DNA of 64,000 bases from JBEKTW01 sp049515655 (GTDB lineage: Bacteria; Bacteroidota; Ignavibacteria; UBA10030; SZUA-254): the NCBI GenBank assembly GCA_049515655.1, contig JBEKTW010000011.1, forward strand, positions 166,943-230,942, in the 5' to 3' direction. The translations under genes were made by a program, and so were the position numbers. Below are positions 42,638 through 51,510 of this stretch, in pieces; position 1 is the stretch's first letter; the number at the start of each line of letters is the position of its first letter. The notes beneath the pieces are model-generated. The model did no database searches. It saw only the letters and a program-made list of their open reading frames with translations, and had not been told where the DNA came from.

Positions 42638-43057
42638 TCATTTACCGACGAACTGAACGATCACTTCGCGTTGGCGCGGCCGATTATCGAAATCTACGAG
42701 AACGATTTGCTGCCAGGTGCCGAGCTGAAGTTTTTTCTTCACGACGGGGATTGACAGGGAAGGACCTAAGAGAGCAGCGCGGACGTGCGCGAATCCGTTC
42801 CCGTCGCCCCAGTGTGCATCATGGTCGTAGTGAATTCCCTGAGGGGCCATCCGCTCAACGGCCTTCCTGAGGTCTTCGACCGCACCGCTCTCGAATTCTA
42901 TTGTCGTGATTCCTGCCGTTGAACCGGGAACAAAAATGGTGACAATTCCGTCGGATAATTCTGAATCTTCGAGAAGGGTTTGTACTTCTTGGGTGACGTT
43001 CTGGACATCGGTGAAACCTGAGGACCTGAGGTGGAACGAGAATGATTGGACGCCCAT
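42638..43057 (-). CDS. YjbQ/UPF0047 family protein (secondary thiamine-phosphate synthase-like)
   Basis: A compact 139-aa cytoplasmic protein with the conserved family blocks GIVTIFVPGSTAGITTIEFE, HWGDGNGFAHVRAALLGPSL, and GTWQQIVLVDFDNRPRQREV. Members have weak thiamine-phosphate synthase activity in vivo, but their true role is unsettled. In most members the FVPHTTA motif has histidine; here it reads FVPGSTA, a change at a normally conserved position. TTGGAG precedes the ATG. Confidence 0.9.
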   Translation of the reverse strand: MGVQSFSFHLRSSGFTDVQNVTQEVQTLLEDSELSDGIVTIFVPGSTAGITTIEFESGAVEDLRKAVERMAPQGIHYDHDAHWGDGNGFAHVRAALLGPSLSIPVVKKKLQLGTWQQIVLVDFDNRPRQREVIVQFVGK

Positions 43058-43096
43058 GTGCTTTCGATCTCCAAATGATTTCCGGGTAACCTTGTC

Positions 43097-43125
43097 ATCT
43101 TACATAGAAAACCTCGCAATTGCAA
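43097..43125 (-). promoter_or_regulatory. Promoter of the YjbQ gene
   Basis: Minus-strand TTGCAA (43125-43120), 17 bp, TAAGAT (43102-43097). The -10 hexamer is the same as that of the sugar cluster. It is arranged back-to-back with the flippase promoter, 14 bp apart. Confidence 0.45.
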
Positions 43126-43139
43126 CTCAACGGGTCGAC

Positions 43140-43168
43140 TTGCACCTCACTCTAAATTCCTTTATCAT
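43140..43168 (+). promoter_or_regulatory. Promoter of the polysaccharide cluster
   Basis: TTGCAC (43140-43145), 17 bp, TATCAT (43163-43168). The GTG start of the flippase follows after only five bases, so transcription would start at or next to the initiation codon (leaderless mRNA). The same layout occurs at 51477-51513. Confidence 0.5.
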
Positions 43169-43173
43169 AACAG

Positions 43174-44667
43174 GTGCATTCTAAGATCTGGCAAAAATTT
43201 TCCTCAGCAAGCGGTTTGCGCCGGGATTTCCTCACAGGGTTTGCGTGGAACCATGCAGCCAAAATAGCCGAATACCTGCTGCTGTATATCCTTTCGGTGG
43301 TCGTTGCGCGTGCCCTCGGCCCTGCCGCCAACGGCACCTACGCCACGCTCGTTTCCATCTCGCAGTTGCTGCTGACGTTTTCTTCGGTTACGCTCGACCT
43401 CGCGCTCAACAGATTCCTGCCGCAATTCTCTGAATCGAACGGCAAGACTGCTTACGTCGTTCGCCGATTGATTTCTGCCAAGATCGCTTTATTGGTTTTG
43501 CTGTGTGCTGCATTAGCGTTTGGCTGGAGCGTTGTTCAGCGATGGTTTGATTTGCATTCATCTGCGGATATCTACCTTGCGTTCATCATTGCGCTCGGAT
43601 TCTTTCGGGCGGTCTCATCGACATTCGCTGCAATCTGGGTGTCCAGACTGCAATCGAAGGCAATTCTCATCATCAATTCAAGTACACTGCTCTTCCAGAT
43701 CGTGGCCGTCGAGCTGGTTGTCTCGGGCGACTCTGGGATAGCGCCGCTTCTCATGATTGTACTCCTCGGTGCGCTTGCTTCAGCCGTCGCCTACTTGATT
43801 GCCGGAAGGGCTCACCTTTTCGTGCCGGCCGAAAAGGTTTCCATGAAACCGATTGTTTCGTTTAGCGGCTGGTTATGGGTGAACGCCTTCATCGCGTACG
43901 TGTATGGCAAGCAAGGGGATATTGCTATGCTTTCGTTCTTCTCTGTGAAAAAAGGGTTGATCGGTTTATACGATGTGGCTTCCACCTTATCCTTCTTGCC
44001 GGGTTTCATAATTGCTGCCGGACTTGGTGGAATATCTATCTCAATGTTTTCACGACTGTCCAATGAAGACCCTTCGCAAGTCAAACCGTTTTGGGTGAGG
44101 CTTTCTTCATTTCTTACTCAATTAACAATCCCTCTTTATTGTTTTCTTGCGGTGTTTGCCGGAAATATTATTTCAGTGTTGTACTCCGGCGAATACTCTC
44201 AAAGTGCTTTGATGGTTCAGGTGTTTGTCATCTCCCGTGTCGTTGCACGTTTGTTTGGTGGAGGTGAAAGTTTTGATGCGCTTTTGTCGCTCCATGCAGA
44301 ACGTCGAGCGGTTGCCATTGGAATTGCTGGCGGTATCATCAACATTGTGCTGAATATTGTCTTCATACCGGTTCTGCAAGTGATGGGAGCTGTGCTGGCG
44401 ACGAGTATAACGACGCTGGTTATCGATGGGTCGATGTGGTTGTTGCTGAAACGGCGGTTGGGAGTGCCGCTGCTGGCTGGAAACTGGCTTCGGTCGCTGC
44501 TGATCGGTGGCGTCCCGGTGATCTTCATGAAAATATTGTTTCCCGATCCGGGTCTCGGTCGATTGATGCTGATTGGGCTCTTTTGTATATTCGTATGGGG
44601 TTTTAGCATGGTACTGGTCAAAAAACACAACGACCTTCTTGTAGATTCGTCTGGAATCGGACGATGA
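43174..44667 (+). CDS. Polysaccharide flippase, Wzx/MOP family
   Basis: This 497-aa protein has 12-14 transmembrane helices and the MOP-family pattern: a charged N-terminal LRRDFLTGFAWNHAAKIAEY, VVVARALGPAANGTYATLVS, and a second half beginning around residue 230 (FSGWLWVNAFIAYVYGKQGD). It would move lipid-linked sugar units across the inner membrane. It is the first gene of the cluster. The frame starts at GTG 43174, five bases after a -10 box; a TTG around 43213 is an alternative if the transcript is not leaderless. The next glycosyltransferase overlaps by 4 nt. Confidence 0.9.
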   Translation: MHSKIWQKFSSASGLRRDFLTGFAWNHAAKIAEYLLLYILSVVVARALGPAANGTYATLVSISQLLLTFSSVTLDLALNRFLPQFSESNGKTAYVVRRLISAKIALLVLLCAALAFGWSVVQRWFDLHSSADIYLAFIIALGFFRAVSSTFAAIWVSRLQSKAILIINSSTLLFQIVAVELVVSGDSGIAPLLMIVLLGALASAVAYLIAGRAHLFVPAEKVSMKPIVSFSGWLWVNAFIAYVYGKQGDIAMLSFFSVKKGLIGLYDVASTLSFLPGFIIAAGLGGISISMFSRLSNEDPSQVKPFWVRLSSFLTQLTIPLYCFLAVFAGNIISVLYSGEYSQSALMVQVFVISRVVARLFGGGESFDALLSLHAERRAVAIGIAGGIINIVLNIVFIPVLQVMGAVLATSITTLVIDGSMWLLLKRRLGVPLLAGNWLRSLLIGGVPVIFMKILFPDPGLGRLMLIGLFCIFVWGFSMVLVKKHNDLLVDSSGIGR

Positions 44668-45794
44668 AAATTGGTATCGCATATCTAGAGTATAGCCGTC
44701 GGAAAGGTATCGAGAGGATTTCAGCTGAACTCGCCGACCGAGCAGCTCAGCAGGGGAATGAAGTTCACTATCACTGTGCTCGCTGGTCGGATGAATCAAC
44801 GTCAAAAGTCCATTTTCACAAAGTTCCAACGCTGGATGTGTTTTTTCCCTCCAAGCTCATTTCCTTCGCCGTAGCTGGCAAACTGAGCTTGCATCGCGGT
44901 CATTACGATGTGACGCATTCCTACGGCACGGTTATCGGATGTGATGTGATTACGGCACAAAGCTGCCATCGTGCCGGGATGGATATTGCGGCCGCGTTCA
45001 TGAAGGATAGTGTCGGATCAACTGTGAACTTTGGCGTCGCCGATCGCTTGAGACTTTATCTTGAGCGGCAAAATTTTGGCAAACGGAAGTACAAGAAGGT
45101 TGTTGCGTGCTCGAGTCTTGTGAAACGAGAATTGATGAAGTATTACGGGGTACCCGAACACGATATTGTCGTTATCCCAAACGGGGTTGATGTGAAAGAA
45201 TTTCATCCCGGGAATCGTGAACGGTTTCGTGACGAAATTCGACAAGTGTACGGCATCAAGAGAGAGGACATCGTTCTCTTGTTTATCGGTCACGAATTCG
45301 CTCGAAAGGGTTTGGAAACGATTGTTCGCAGTCTTCCGATTTTGAATGACAACAGAATTAAGCTGCTTGTGTGTGGCGGAGATCGAGCCGAACAATTTCG
45401 CCGGCTTGCTGTATCACTGAAAGTAGAACAGCAGGTCATCTTTGCGGGTTCTCAAGCGGACGTGAAGAAGTTCTATGCTGCCTCCGACCTCTTCGTGCTT
45501 CCCACTGTCCACGAAGCTTTCGGTCTTGTGATCGTTGAAGCGATGGCGAGCGGTTTGCCGGTTGTGGTGTCGAAGAATGCCGGGGCTGCGGAAGATATTA
45601 TTGACGATGGGAAAGACGGAATTCTGCTTACAGATCCGATGAGTGCGAAGGAAGTGGCAGAGAAGATAGAAAGCATTCTTCGGAATGATATTCTGCGAAA
45701 GAATATTGGAATACAGGCCCGCAAGAAAGTGCAATCACTTGATTGGGACCGGATAGGGGAGCGTGTAATTCGTGTGTATGAGGAGATAGCATGA
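44664..45794 (+). CDS. Glycosyltransferase, GT4 family
   Basis: This 376-aa GT-B enzyme transfers a sugar from a nucleotide or lipid donor with retention. The N-terminal Rossmann lobe starts KIGIAYLEYSRRKGIERISA. The C-terminal lobe contains VVIPNGVDVKEFHPG, LFIGHEFARKGLETIVRSL and the donor-binding EX7E motif EAFGLVIVEAMASGLPVV. ATG overlaps the flippase stop by 4 nt, and its own stop overlaps the next gene likewise. Acceptor and donor sugars are unknown. Confidence 0.92.
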   Translation: MKIGIAYLEYSRRKGIERISAELADRAAQQGNEVHYHCARWSDESTSKVHFHKVPTLDVFFPSKLISFAVAGKLSLHRGHYDVTHSYGTVIGCDVITAQSCHRAGMDIAAAFMKDSVGSTVNFGVADRLRLYLERQNFGKRKYKKVVACSSLVKRELMKYYGVPEHDIVVIPNGVDVKEFHPGNRERFRDEIRQVYGIKREDIVLLFIGHEFARKGLETIVRSLPILNDNRIKLLVCGGDRAEQFRRLAVSLKVEQQVIFAGSQADVKKFYAASDLFVLPTVHEAFGLVIVEAMASGLPVVVSKNAGAAEDIIDDGKDGILLTDPMSAKEVAEKIESILRNDILRKNIGIQARKKVQSLDWDRIGERVIRVYEEIA

Positions 45795-46648
45795 CCGATA
45801 GTGCCGATCGGCAGAGTGCAGTCGACTACTATAGGAGTATCACAGGTTACCATCAGTTGGCGGAAAAGTCTCATGAAGACCTGATGGTGGGACCCGAATT
45901 GCTCTTACGGCATATCCGGACTGATGGAGTCGTTTTGGACATCGCAGGAGGAACGGGATATAACGCTCAACTCCTTGGTATACGTCCTTCTGAGTATTTC
46001 TGTGTTGACCTTTCGCTGCATGGTCTCACAATGGTGCGGGAAAAGAAAAGAGGGTCGGCAATTCAAGCAGACGTTACTCGATTGCCAATTCGCAATGATG
46101 CTGTCCACGCGGTGCTGTGCAGTTGGTCTTTGGAACATTTTGTAAATCCGCAGGGAATTCTCGAGGAGATGATTAGGATTGTGCGTCCCGGTGGTCAAAT
46201 TGCTATCTGGGGTCCGAGTTGGGATAACATTTTTCGGAAGGATTTTCCGCAGTTTGTTCACAAATCAAAATGGTATGCTGAAAAAATCCGCTGGAAGATC
46301 TTTTTCAAAATGTTAAGAAATGAATTCCTGCCATTTCGCTACAACCCCTTCGTGACGACCGATATCGCAGCGTTCGCCGAGCCCGAGAGGTACATGTCAC
46401 TCGATACTGATGCTGCGCATTGCGTTCTCTGTCAGGAGACCGTGAAATTCTTCAGGCAAAAAGGGCTTGTGGTTGTTCATGTTTCAGATTTCTCTGAGAT
46501 GCTGAGGCACGTGAAAAACGATACCTTGATACGCGCCGTCCGGAAGATTCTCCGTCCCTTTTTACCGGTGCTGCGGAAACTCCCACTGCTCCGATGGTTT
46601 GTGATGCGATTTCCAGTTATAGTACAGAAGGCTCATCGAATGTCGTGA
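45791..46648 (+). CDS. SAM-dependent class I methyltransferase
   Basis: The 285-aa protein carries methyltransferase motif I (VVLDIAGGTGYNAQLLG, about 39-55), motif II-like DLSLHGLTMV, VTRLPIRNDAVHAVLCSWSLEHF (post-I to motif IV) and IVRPGGQIAIWGPSWD. It is probably a methylase of sugar or lipid acceptors. The gene overlaps the glycosyltransferase upstream (ATGA). The C-terminal third has a hydrophobic stretch (LRPFLPVLRKLPLLRWFVM) that may contact the membrane. Confidence 0.88.
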   Translation: MTDSADRQSAVDYYRSITGYHQLAEKSHEDLMVGPELLLRHIRTDGVVLDIAGGTGYNAQLLGIRPSEYFCVDLSLHGLTMVREKKRGSAIQADVTRLPIRNDAVHAVLCSWSLEHFVNPQGILEEMIRIVRPGGQIAIWGPSWDNIFRKDFPQFVHKSKWYAEKIRWKIFFKMLRNEFLPFRYNPFVTTDIAAFAEPERYMSLDTDAAHCVLCQETVKFFRQKGLVVVHVSDFSEMLRHVKNDTLIRAVRKILRPFLPVLRKLPLLRWFVMRFPVIVQKAHRMS

Positions 46649-46665
46649 GAAGGCCGCAGGCCATT

Positions 46666-48186
46666 ATGAAGCTCAGATCAAGAGATTTCTCGATTCCTAT
46701 TGCGATTGTGCTTTCCATGATCAATGTCGCGATGATATGGGAATTTCGGTTTTTACCATTGCATGACTTTCCAATATGGATTTTTGAAACGAAAATTCTA
46801 TCGGGGTTCTCGAATGGGTTCTTTCCGTACAGTACATACTATGATATCATCAAGCTTCCTGTTCCCAATCTTGGGCTAACAGCGCTCACCTGGTTCTTCA
46901 GCCGTTTTGTGTCATTCGAAGCCGCAGGCAAGGTGTTTCTCAGTTTGTGTCTAATCGGATTTCCATGGAGTTGGTTCTATGCTGTGCGTTCTCTGGTCAG
47001 CGGGAGGCAGACTGGCGCTGCCTTCCTCGGATTTCCCTTTTCGTACAATCTTTTCATGTTCGGCGGCCAAGGATATGTTCTCGGGCTGAGCGTACTCTTA
47101 CTGCTGACCGGACTTCTTGTACCGAGGTTTGAGAGGTTTTCACTCAAGCATTGGCTTTTCTTGTCATGTTCTTTTCTTGTGCTGTATTTTCTGCACGCCA
47201 TTCCCTTTGGACTTTCTATTATACTATTTATAACCCTTGCTTTGGTTTCCACGAAGGAGCCCATGAAGAATCTAGCAAAGGTTTTGGCAGCATGCGTGCC
47301 TTCGTCTGTTCTTGCGGTCTGGTATATCCGCTGTCTGCCTGGGGCACCCTCTGAATGGCAATGGGGGATAGTAGCGTTGGGGCGAAATGTCCTAAAACCA
47401 ATGTTGCTTTTCATAAAATCATATGGGATTAGTTCCCCCGTCCCAATTACTGTTCTTAATGCGCTATGGTTGGGAATTCTATTCCTCCTGGCTCTCAGGT
47501 TGGTCGCCGATTGTCGGTCGAGAATGTCCTGGGATAAGCGCTTTGTTGCCCCGATGGCAATTTGCGGCCTTATGATGCTTTTTTTGCCTTATTCATTCCT
47601 GAATGTAGTGTCGCCTGGTGGCCGGCTTGCTTTGCCATTCCTGTTTTTCTTCGTCTGTTTGACTTCCAGCGTTCCCCTTTCTCCTAGATGGGTGAAGACC
47701 ATGTTGATCACTACCGCAGTGGTGGTGTTGTACAACGCACATTATTTCAGCAAAGTGAACAGACAGGTGGGAGCATTCTACGAAGATATTATCCCGGTTA
47801 TCCAATCGAAGGAAAATTTCTACGTTATTGGCCTGGACTGGCCGGCTGGCACTTCAGTGTGGGATCAGGGCTCGGCTTCAATCAATCCGTTAATACTTAC
47901 GCCTTACTACGCGTATCTTCAATATGACAGGGTAGCATGGATTTTTCAGACAGGATTGCTGCGACTGAAGGACGCCTATAGTGCATATCAACCTCCCTTC
48001 AACGGAGACAACATTCAGGAATTCGAGTCTAGTGTTTTTGGGAACATACAAAACCTTAAGTTCTTTCATGCGTTGGCAGTGGCTGGAAACAGTGAAAGCG
48101 CAAAAAAGGTAATTGAGGTCCTCGAAAAGGAAGGCTACAGGGCAATGTGTGCGCGTGAGCTATGGACCGTCATGGAACGACCATAG
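46666..48186 (+). CDS. Polytopic membrane protein of the polysaccharide cluster
   Basis: The 506-aa protein has about eleven hydrophobic segments and a C-terminal soluble tail (about 400-506). Layout suggests a GT-C type glycosyltransferase or a polysaccharide polymerase (Wzy-like): one periplasmic loop near the N-terminus (WEFRFLPLHDFPIWIFETKI) and late loop FYVIGLDWPAGTSVWDQG. No catalytic motif is certain. Open frame extends upstream to 46594 inside the previous gene; ATG at 46666 gives a normal MKLRSRDFSIPIA start and 17-bp spacing. Confidence 0.72.
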   Translation: MKLRSRDFSIPIAIVLSMINVAMIWEFRFLPLHDFPIWIFETKILSGFSNGFFPYSTYYDIIKLPVPNLGLTALTWFFSRFVSFEAAGKVFLSLCLIGFPWSWFYAVRSLVSGRQTGAAFLGFPFSYNLFMFGGQGYVLGLSVLLLLTGLLVPRFERFSLKHWLFLSCSFLVLYFLHAIPFGLSIILFITLALVSTKEPMKNLAKVLAACVPSSVLAVWYIRCLPGAPSEWQWGIVALGRNVLKPMLLFIKSYGISSPVPITVLNALWLGILFLLALRLVADCRSRMSWDKRFVAPMAICGLMMLFLPYSFLNVVSPGGRLALPFLFFFVCLTSSVPLSPRWVKTMLITTAVVVLYNAHYFSKVNRQVGAFYEDIIPVIQSKENFYVIGLDWPAGTSVWDQGSASINPLILTPYYAYLQYDRVAWIFQTGLLRLKDAYSAYQPPFNGDNIQEFESSVFGNIQNLKFFHALAVAGNSESAKKVIEVLEKEGYRAMCARELWTVMERP

Positions 48187-48213
48187 ATCTCCAGGTTTGC
48201 GAGAAATGAAGAC

Positions 48214-48885
48214 ATGAAATATCTGAGACGGTTTGCCGACGACCAGAAGAATAACTCGCTTGCTAACAGATTCCGGCGAGAACGGTTTGCGTGGTTCAGG
48301 TCAATGCTTGGAACGGTCGCAAGACCCTGCCGGATTCTTGATGTCGGAGGAACAGAGTTGTTTTGGGAGCAAATGGGTTTCATCGACGAAACTGATGTTG
48401 AGGTGGTGCTGTTGAATCTCAGCAGTGTCCGCGTCTCACGCGCCAACTTCACCAGCGTTGCCGGTGACGCAAGGGACATGCGGCAATTCCGTGAGCAGGA
48501 GTTCGATGTCGTGTTTTCAAACTCTGTGATCGAGCACGTGGGCGACTTCGACCGGCAACTCAAAATGGCGGGGGAAATCATGCGGGTTGGAAAACGGTAT
48601 TTTGTGCAGACGCCGAACAAGCATTTTCCCATTGAGCCGCATTTCCTGTTCCCCTATTTCCAGTTCCTGCCTGTTCGCGTAAGGGTCTTTCTCGTGCGCC
48701 ATTTTTCCCTCGGCTGGGTTGACCGAACGCCCGACCGCGAAGCCGCCGGGGTGCTTGTCCGATCAGTGAGGTTGCCTTCGGCATCGGAAATGAAGAAACT
48801 CTTCCCCCAATCGACACTCTATCGGGAGAAAGTTCTTGGCTTGACAAAGTCCTTTGTGGCATACGGAGGTTGGTACACTCCGTGA
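48214..48885 (+). CDS. SAM-dependent methyltransferase of the polysaccharide cluster
   Basis: The 223-aa protein has a modified motif I (CRILDVGGTELFWEQMG, about 39-55), GDARDMRQF and DVVFSNSVIEHVGDF, all of which fit a class I methyltransferase. The motif-I loop is GGTELF rather than the usual GxGxG, so SAM binding may be altered. Then come VGKRYFVQTPNKHFPIEPHF and a C-terminal domain with basic residues. It overlaps the next glycosyltransferase gene by 4 nt when that gene starts at GTG 48882. Confidence 0.82.
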   Translation: MKYLRRFADDQKNNSLANRFRRERFAWFRSMLGTVARPCRILDVGGTELFWEQMGFIDETDVEVVLLNLSSVRVSRANFTSVAGDARDMRQFREQEFDVVFSNSVIEHVGDFDRQLKMAGEIMRVGKRYFVQTPNKHFPIEPHFLFPYFQFLPVRVRVFLVRHFSLGWVDRTPDREAAGVLVRSVRLPSASEMKKLFPQSTLYREKVLGLTKSFVAYGGWYTP

Positions 48886-50015
48886 GAATAGTCTTCGATG
48901 TAAGCTATGTACAAAGGCGTCGTGCCGGCTATGGCCGGGCCGCACTCGAGCTCCTCAAGTCGCTCCTGGCGCTTGATAACGAGAATCGATACACGCTGTA
49001 CGGATGGTCACATTCACTCGACCGGGAGGAACTTCTCAAGCTCCGCAGCAAGAATGTGAGGATGTCGTTGGCGAAAATCCCCGGACCCATCAAAAGATTT
49101 TACTGGAACCGGCTGAGAACTCCTCCCATCAAATGGTTTGTCAAAGAATTTGATATTTTTCATAGCATGGAGCCACTCTTGCCTCCGGTGGGGAAGAGAA
49201 AGTCCATCGCCACGCTGTACGACCTGTCATACAAGAGGTTCCCGGAGTTCTTCGAGGACAATATCTTGAGGTGGGACAACTCCATAGCCCGCTCCCTGCG
49301 CAACGCCAGCGCCATCGTTGTCCCGTCGCAGCATACCAAAGTCGACCTGCTTGAATTTTTCAGGGTGCCCGAAGACAAAGTGCATGTCATTCATCTTTCG
49401 ATAAGCGAGATATTTCACGTCCAGACGGACCCGAAGCATGATGAGACAGCTGTGTCGAAGTTCGGGTTGGAATTTCCGTTTGCCCTTTTTGTGGGGACGC
49501 TGGAGCCGCGGAAAAACATCGTTTGCCTGATGAAAGCGTTTGAGCTGGCGCATCGCGAAAAGAGTATGAAGCTTCATCTTGTGCTCGTGGGGAAACGTGG
49601 ATGGTTGAGCAGGGGGATTTTTGATGCGCTCGGCAGCTCCCCCGTTCGCGATAAGATCCACTACCTCGAATATGTCGCCGACGAGGACATTGCGTCACTC
49701 TATCGACTCGCACAGTTTCTCGTCTATCCTTCGATGTATGAGGGCTATGGACTTCCGGTCCTGGAAGCGATGGCATCGGGCCTGCCCGTGCTGACGACAC
49801 GTTCTTCATCCCTGAAGGAAATAGCGGAGGGAGCGGCAATGCTGGTCGACCCGGAGAATGTAGACGAACTGGCACATGCCATCGGCGAGCTCATAGGGAA
49901 GGAAATATTGAGAGGAGAGCTTTCAAAGCGTGGTTTGGAGCGGGTGAAGAGATTTTCGGCCGAGTCCGCGGGGAAGAAAGTGCTCGACCTTTACGAATCA
50001 CTGATGTCACGATGA
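48882..50015 (+). CDS. Glycosyltransferase, GT4 family
   Basis: A 377-aa retaining GT-B enzyme. Key blocks: RIVFDVSYVQRRRAGYGRAA near the start, IVVPSQHTKVDLLEFF, FVGTLEPRKNIVCLMKAF and the donor motif YEGYGLPVLEAMASGLPVL. The frame is open from a TTG at 48870, but GTG at 48882 is favoured: GGAGGT at 48865-48870 lies upstream at a suitable distance and the start overlaps the upstream stop (GTGA). It is coupled at its 3' end to another GT4 gene. Donor unknown; mannose or rhamnose enzymes of this group are common. Confidence 0.92.
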   Translation: MRIVFDVSYVQRRRAGYGRAALELLKSLLALDNENRYTLYGWSHSLDREELLKLRSKNVRMSLAKIPGPIKRFYWNRLRTPPIKWFVKEFDIFHSMEPLLPPVGKRKSIATLYDLSYKRFPEFFEDNILRWDNSIARSLRNASAIVVPSQHTKVDLLEFFRVPEDKVHVIHLSISEIFHVQTDPKHDETAVSKFGLEFPFALFVGTLEPRKNIVCLMKAFELAHREKSMKLHLVLVGKRGWLSRGIFDALGSSPVRDKIHYLEYVADEDIASLYRLAQFLVYPSMYEGYGLPVLEAMASGLPVLTTRSSSLKEIAEGAAMLVDPENVDELAHAIGELIGKEILRGELSKRGLERVKRFSAESAGKKVLDLYESLMSR

Positions 50016-51166
50016 AGATTCTAATCGTCGATCACAACGCGGTTGACCCTTCCCACCGGTCGGTGTATGATCGCTTGAGTCGTTACCAGAATGTTAAACT
50101 CCGCCTTCTTGTCCCCTCACGGTGGTTCGATAACTATCGCATGCTCGAATTGGAAAGAACCGGGGCTCCGGCAAATTATGAGATGTACGCGAGCCATGTT
50201 CTCTTCCCGGGACATACACATCGGTTGATTTACGTATCGCTTGCAAAGCATCTGAAAGAGTTTCAACCCGACATTCTCTACATGAACGCCGAACCGGAGA
50301 ATTTCCAGACCTTTCAGGCGGCGATGCTTCATCGGTGGAAAAAGCGCGGCAGGTTTGTGTTCTCCTCCTGGCGCAACGTCGATTATACGGACATTGGTTT
50401 TCCTTATAAGTTCGCTTTCCTGAATTCACACATTGAGCGATTTGTATTAAAGAATGCCGACCACTGCATTTCATTCAATGAATCGGCAAAACAGATCTTC
50501 GGGCAAAAAGGCTTTTCCAGCGTCACCGTAATTCCGCCATACGTGGATGCGTCGTTCTTTCACAAGATCCGGAGAGAAAATCTGCGCATCAAGATGAAGA
50601 GGAATGGCTTCGTCGTGGGATATCTCGGACGATTCATCCCGGAAAAAGGAATCGACGTCCTTATGAAAGCTCTCGCAGCGGCCTCGTTTGATTTTACTTT
50701 GATGTTGGTGGGAGACGGTCCTGCAAAGCATGACTGGCAAAAACTTGCAGCCTTGCTGGGGATATCGGGGAAAATTATGTGGCTGCCGTCGGTCGCTCGT
50801 TCGGAGATCCCGCAGTGCCTCAATTGCATGGACGTGGTGGTTTTGCCATCCTTCACGGGAACCTATTGGAGAGAGCAGTTCGGCCGTATTCTCATAGAGG
50901 CGATGGCGTGCGAGGTTCCCGTAGTCGGTTCCGGCTCTGGTGAGATTCCCAATGTCATCGGTGATGCGGGTCTGATTTTCCCTGAGCGAGACCCTCATGC
51001 ATTGCATGAACGACTCCAGCGGCTTCATGACGATACCCGGCTGCGCAACGATCTCATTCAGAAAGGAGCTGAGCGGGTCAGGAAGAATTTTTCTGTGGAG
51101 ACTGTGGCGGAGCAGCATTACGAGCTTTTGCAAAGGCTCATGGCGACAGCTGATGCTGCGGTCTAA
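50012..51166 (+). CDS. Glycosyltransferase, GT4 family
   Basis: The third GT4 enzyme of the cluster, 384 aa. N-lobe MKILIVDHNAVDPSHRSVYD; acceptor-side segment with DILYMNAEPENFQ; C-lobe VGYLGRFIPEKGIDVLMKAL, LMLVGDGPAKHDW and the EX7E motif with FGRILIEAMACEVPVVGS. ATG overlaps the preceding stop by 4 nt. It ends the first operon block; a 344-bp spacer with repeats follows. Confidence 0.92.
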   Translation: MKILIVDHNAVDPSHRSVYDRLSRYQNVKLRLLVPSRWFDNYRMLELERTGAPANYEMYASHVLFPGHTHRLIYVSLAKHLKEFQPDILYMNAEPENFQTFQAAMLHRWKKRGRFVFSSWRNVDYTDIGFPYKFAFLNSHIERFVLKNADHCISFNESAKQIFGQKGFSSVTVIPPYVDASFFHKIRRENLRIKMKRNGFVVGYLGRFIPEKGIDVLMKALAAASFDFTLMLVGDGPAKHDWQKLAALLGISGKIMWLPSVARSEIPQCLNCMDVVVLPSFTGTYWREQFGRILIEAMACEVPVVGSGSGEIPNVIGDAGLIFPERDPHALHERLQRLHDDTRLRNDLIQKGAERVRKNFSVETVAEQHYELLQRLMATADAAV

Positions 51167-51178
51167 CTCTCGCTTTTC

Positions 51179-51456
51179 GGGACATCGATGAGCGGGCAGG
51201 CACTGACGCCCAAAGGGACTAGTTCAAGACAAAAATAAACCGCAGAGAGCGCAAAGGACACGCAAAGTGTTTTGCCACGCAATATACCCTTTGCGACCTT
51301 TGCGAATTTTCTCTTTGCGTACCTTTGCGTTAAAGCTCCTAACCGCAGAGACTGCAGAGTGTACGCAAAGACCGCAAAGAGTTCGTTCACGCTAACACCC
51401 GCCTGCGTTCCACGTTAGAGAGCAGGCGGTGACGGACACTGAATGGGGACATCGAT
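51179..51456 (+). repeat. CGCAAAG-type interspersed repeat, possibly flanked by a target duplication
   Basis: CCGCAGAG(A)(G)CGCAAAG units appear near 51240-51270 and again at 51343-51385, with CTTTGCG units in reverse orientation between (51287-51335). A stem CCGCCTGC/GCAGGCGG (51399-51406 and 51422-51429) follows. GGGACATCGAT occurs at both edges (51179-51189 and 51446-51456), as an 11-bp direct repeat that might be a target-site duplication. No coding sequence is present in the spacer. Confidence 0.6.
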
Positions 51457-51476
51457 CTCCCCCTGTTCTTCGTCTC

Positions 51477-51505
51477 TTGATTCTTGCGGCAGAGTTGGCT
51501 ACATT
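51477..51505 (+). promoter_or_regulatory. Promoter of the GT9-WecG-C25 operon
   Basis: TTGATT (51477-51482), 17 bp, TACATT (51500-51505), then GTG at 51511 after exactly five bases, the same geometry as at 43140-43176. It implies that the TTG at 51484 is not the start of the GT9 gene. Confidence 0.5.
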
Positions 51506-51510
51506 TATCT

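Noticed and set aside
46594..46665. Upstream extension of the polytopic membrane protein
   Set aside because: The extra 24 residues overlap the preceding methyltransferase and are hydrophilic and unlike a membrane-protein start; ATG 46666 is more natural.
51163..51390. Minus-strand 75-codon frame in the polysaccharide spacer
   Set aside because: It consists largely of translated CGCAAAG repeats.
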